A DNA stretch of 5,986 nt, from positions 1-5,986 of the forward strand of contig JAJDDU010000343.1 of the NCBI GenBank assembly GCA_029260155.1. Reading direction: 5' to 3'. How positions within the stretch are numbered: position 1 is the first letter of the stretch; every line of letters starts with the position of its first letter. The notes under the pieces were generated by a model. The model was not told the origin of the DNA, ran no database searches, and saw only the letters and a program-made list of their open reading frames with translations. This DNA comes from Phycisphaerae bacterium. GTDB taxonomy: Bacteria; Planctomycetota; Phycisphaerae; UBA1845. The position numbers and the translations under genes are program-made. Shown in pieces: positions 5,356 to 5,986 of this stretch.

Positions 5356-5601
5356 TTACTTCTGGCCTCCGAAAAAGAGAACTTCTTCGCTAACCTCACG
5401 AACGAAGCCTTCTCCCATCAACTTCAATAACGACGCCGTATTACGAAAACGGCCGCACCCACACCCCCCCTGAGCGGAAGGACACGCCAAGCGCGGACAT
5501 GCCTCATACGATGATATAGGCGATTTGATTGAAACGCGTTGCGTCAAGATTTCTGTATTCCCCACAAACAAAACAACGGCGGACAGATGCCGCCAAGACA
5601 C
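5356..5601 (-). CDS. Doubtful 81-codon open frame abutting the large gene
   Basis: It would start at GTG (5601-5599) and end with TAA (5358-5356) directly before the ATG of the large gene, in the same frame. I recognise no family. The product would be 81 residues with a mildly hydrophobic start (A-V-V-L-F-V-G) and a C-G-C-G patch. Its third codon positions are mixed (many T- and A-ending codons such as TTT, ATA, TCA, TTA), unlike the strongly GC-ending gene downstream, and no clear Shine-Dalgarno site precedes it. Most likely it is 5' untranslated leader. Confidence 0.12.
   Translation of the reverse strand: MSWRHLSAVVLFVGNTEILTQRVSIKSPISSYEACPRLACPSAQGGCGCGRFRNTASLLKLMGEGFVREVSEEVLFFGGQK
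5366..5370 (-). promoter_or_regulatory. Shine-Dalgarno site of the large gene
   Basis: The minus strand reads GGAGG, then 10 nt (including a TAA stop), then ATG at 5355-5353. This supports the long start. The alternative in-frame ATG at 5295-5293 has its own weaker GGGAG 5 nt upstream, so it cannot be fully excluded, but starting there would remove all positive charge from the signal-peptide n-region. Confidence 0.55.
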
Positions 5602-5986
5602 CCAAAGCGTCGGCCGTCACAACAGAGCGACGAGCGACTCAAGAGACCCCAGAGCCGTTATAGGGAGGAAGACCGCAAAACGCCCGCGACACCCGTCATT
5701 GACTTGTGCCGCCTGCGATTCCTACGATCAGCAGACTACTGCAAGGGGTGGAACTTCTTTGACCCAGTATGCTCACGTGGCATACAGGCCGCTCCGCCGA
5801 TGCTCTATCTGCTACTGCCGGTCCGCCGTCTCGCTTTTCCGCTTTCCCGGATCAAGCAAGCAGTCCGTTCCCTTTTCCCGCTCAGGATCCTCCATTCTCG
5901 TGCCCGCTATTCCCGGGCGAACCAAGCTTCTTCTCGCCCCACCACGCGTTTCGGAAAGCGGCAAAAACACCACTCTCCGGCACCAA
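5602..5986. other. Upstream region without a supportable gene
   Basis: I see no coding region with convincing codon bias, start site or recognisable product here. A plus-strand frame from ATG 5769 stays open to the window end (72 codons, Pro/Ser/Phe-rich), and a minus-strand frame entering from the edge stays open for 57 codons before a TAG near 5815, but neither has family features. The plus strand at 5820-5940 is pyrimidine-rich (runs such as CTTTTCC and CCTTTTCCC). A weak 5-bp hairpin lies at 5902-5918. It probably contains the promoter and leader of the large gene. Confidence 0.5.
5767..5785. promoter_or_regulatory. Near-perfect palindrome, possible operator
   Basis: The plus strand reads GTATGC-T-CACGTG-GCATAC: 6-base arms that are exact reverse complements flanking a central CACGTG palindrome, with one extra T on the left. 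Nine paired positions in 19 bases is unusual for chance and typical of dimeric regulator sites. It lies about 410 bp upstream of the large gene's start. No clear sigma-70 promoter boxes were found beside it, so a regulatory role is unproven. Confidence 0.2.

Noticed and set aside
5513..5547. Possible minus-strand promoter: TTGACG (5547-5542) with TATATC (5518-5513)
   Set aside because: The spacer is 23 nt, too long for a sigma-70 promoter, and no better-spaced box was found.
5902..5918. GCCCG...CGGGC hairpin as a terminator
   Set aside because: Only five base pairs and no T-tract on either strand.
5769..5986. Plus-strand frame from ATG 5769 open to the window edge
   Set aside because: 72 codons rich in Pro, Ser and Phe, matching the pyrimidine-rich DNA; the GGGGTGG upstream is too far to act as a ribosome site. 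Could only be revived if the frame continues well past the window.

Overview
The window holds one real gene: a very long minus-strand reading frame that starts at about 5355 and runs without a stop to base 1, leaving the window before its end. It gives 1785 codons of a secreted, cysteine-dense, multidomain protein (about 115-120 Cys by hand count). The N-terminus is a signal peptide with a VSA|ED cleavage site. The rest is a string of extracellular modules: two PPC-like beta-sandwiches, a Myxococcus-type disulfide repeat, two Cys/Asp-rich D-N-D-C-D modules, several larger beta-sandwiches, two 'A-C-C-x-x-D/A-G-x-C' modules, a proprotein-convertase-type P domain, a tandem 38-residue dockerin-like repeat, and the start of a cohesin-like domain at the window edge. 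No catalytic motif is visible, so the best general call is a structural, adhesive or scaffolding cell-surface or exported protein.

The DNA is GC-rich with strong GC bias at third codon positions in the gene. The module set (A-C-C-H-P-D-G-T-C type repeats, 'N-D-D-C' and 'A-D-I-W-F-S-Y-T-A' PPC-like domains, the C-G-D-G...G-D-G-C-D disulfide repeat, dockerin-like C-terminal repeats) is what I associate with Planctomycetota, especially Phycisphaerae-like lineages, with Myxococcota and related groups as the alternative. This is a lineage guess from protein style, not a measurement.

Layout on the minus strand, 5' to 3': 5986-5356 is upstream sequence with no gene I can support. It contains a near-perfect palindrome at 5767-5785 and an 81-codon open frame (5601-5356) that ends directly against the start codon of the large gene. 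A Shine-Dalgarno-like GGAGG lies at 5370-5366. From 5355 to 1 is the large gene. The many other open frames on both strands inside 1-5355, including a 335-codon plus-strand one at 2578-3585, are shadows of its codon bias.

The most interesting part is the 3' end of what is visible. Two nearly identical Cys-bracketed dockerin-like repeats are followed at once by a cohesin-like segment in the same polypeptide. Three other internal repetitions support a protein built by shuffling small disulfide cassettes: a C-x5-C-x7-C-x6-C insert used twice, a C-E-x-x-G-x-P-C octapeptide used three times, and a duplicated D-N-D-C-D module.
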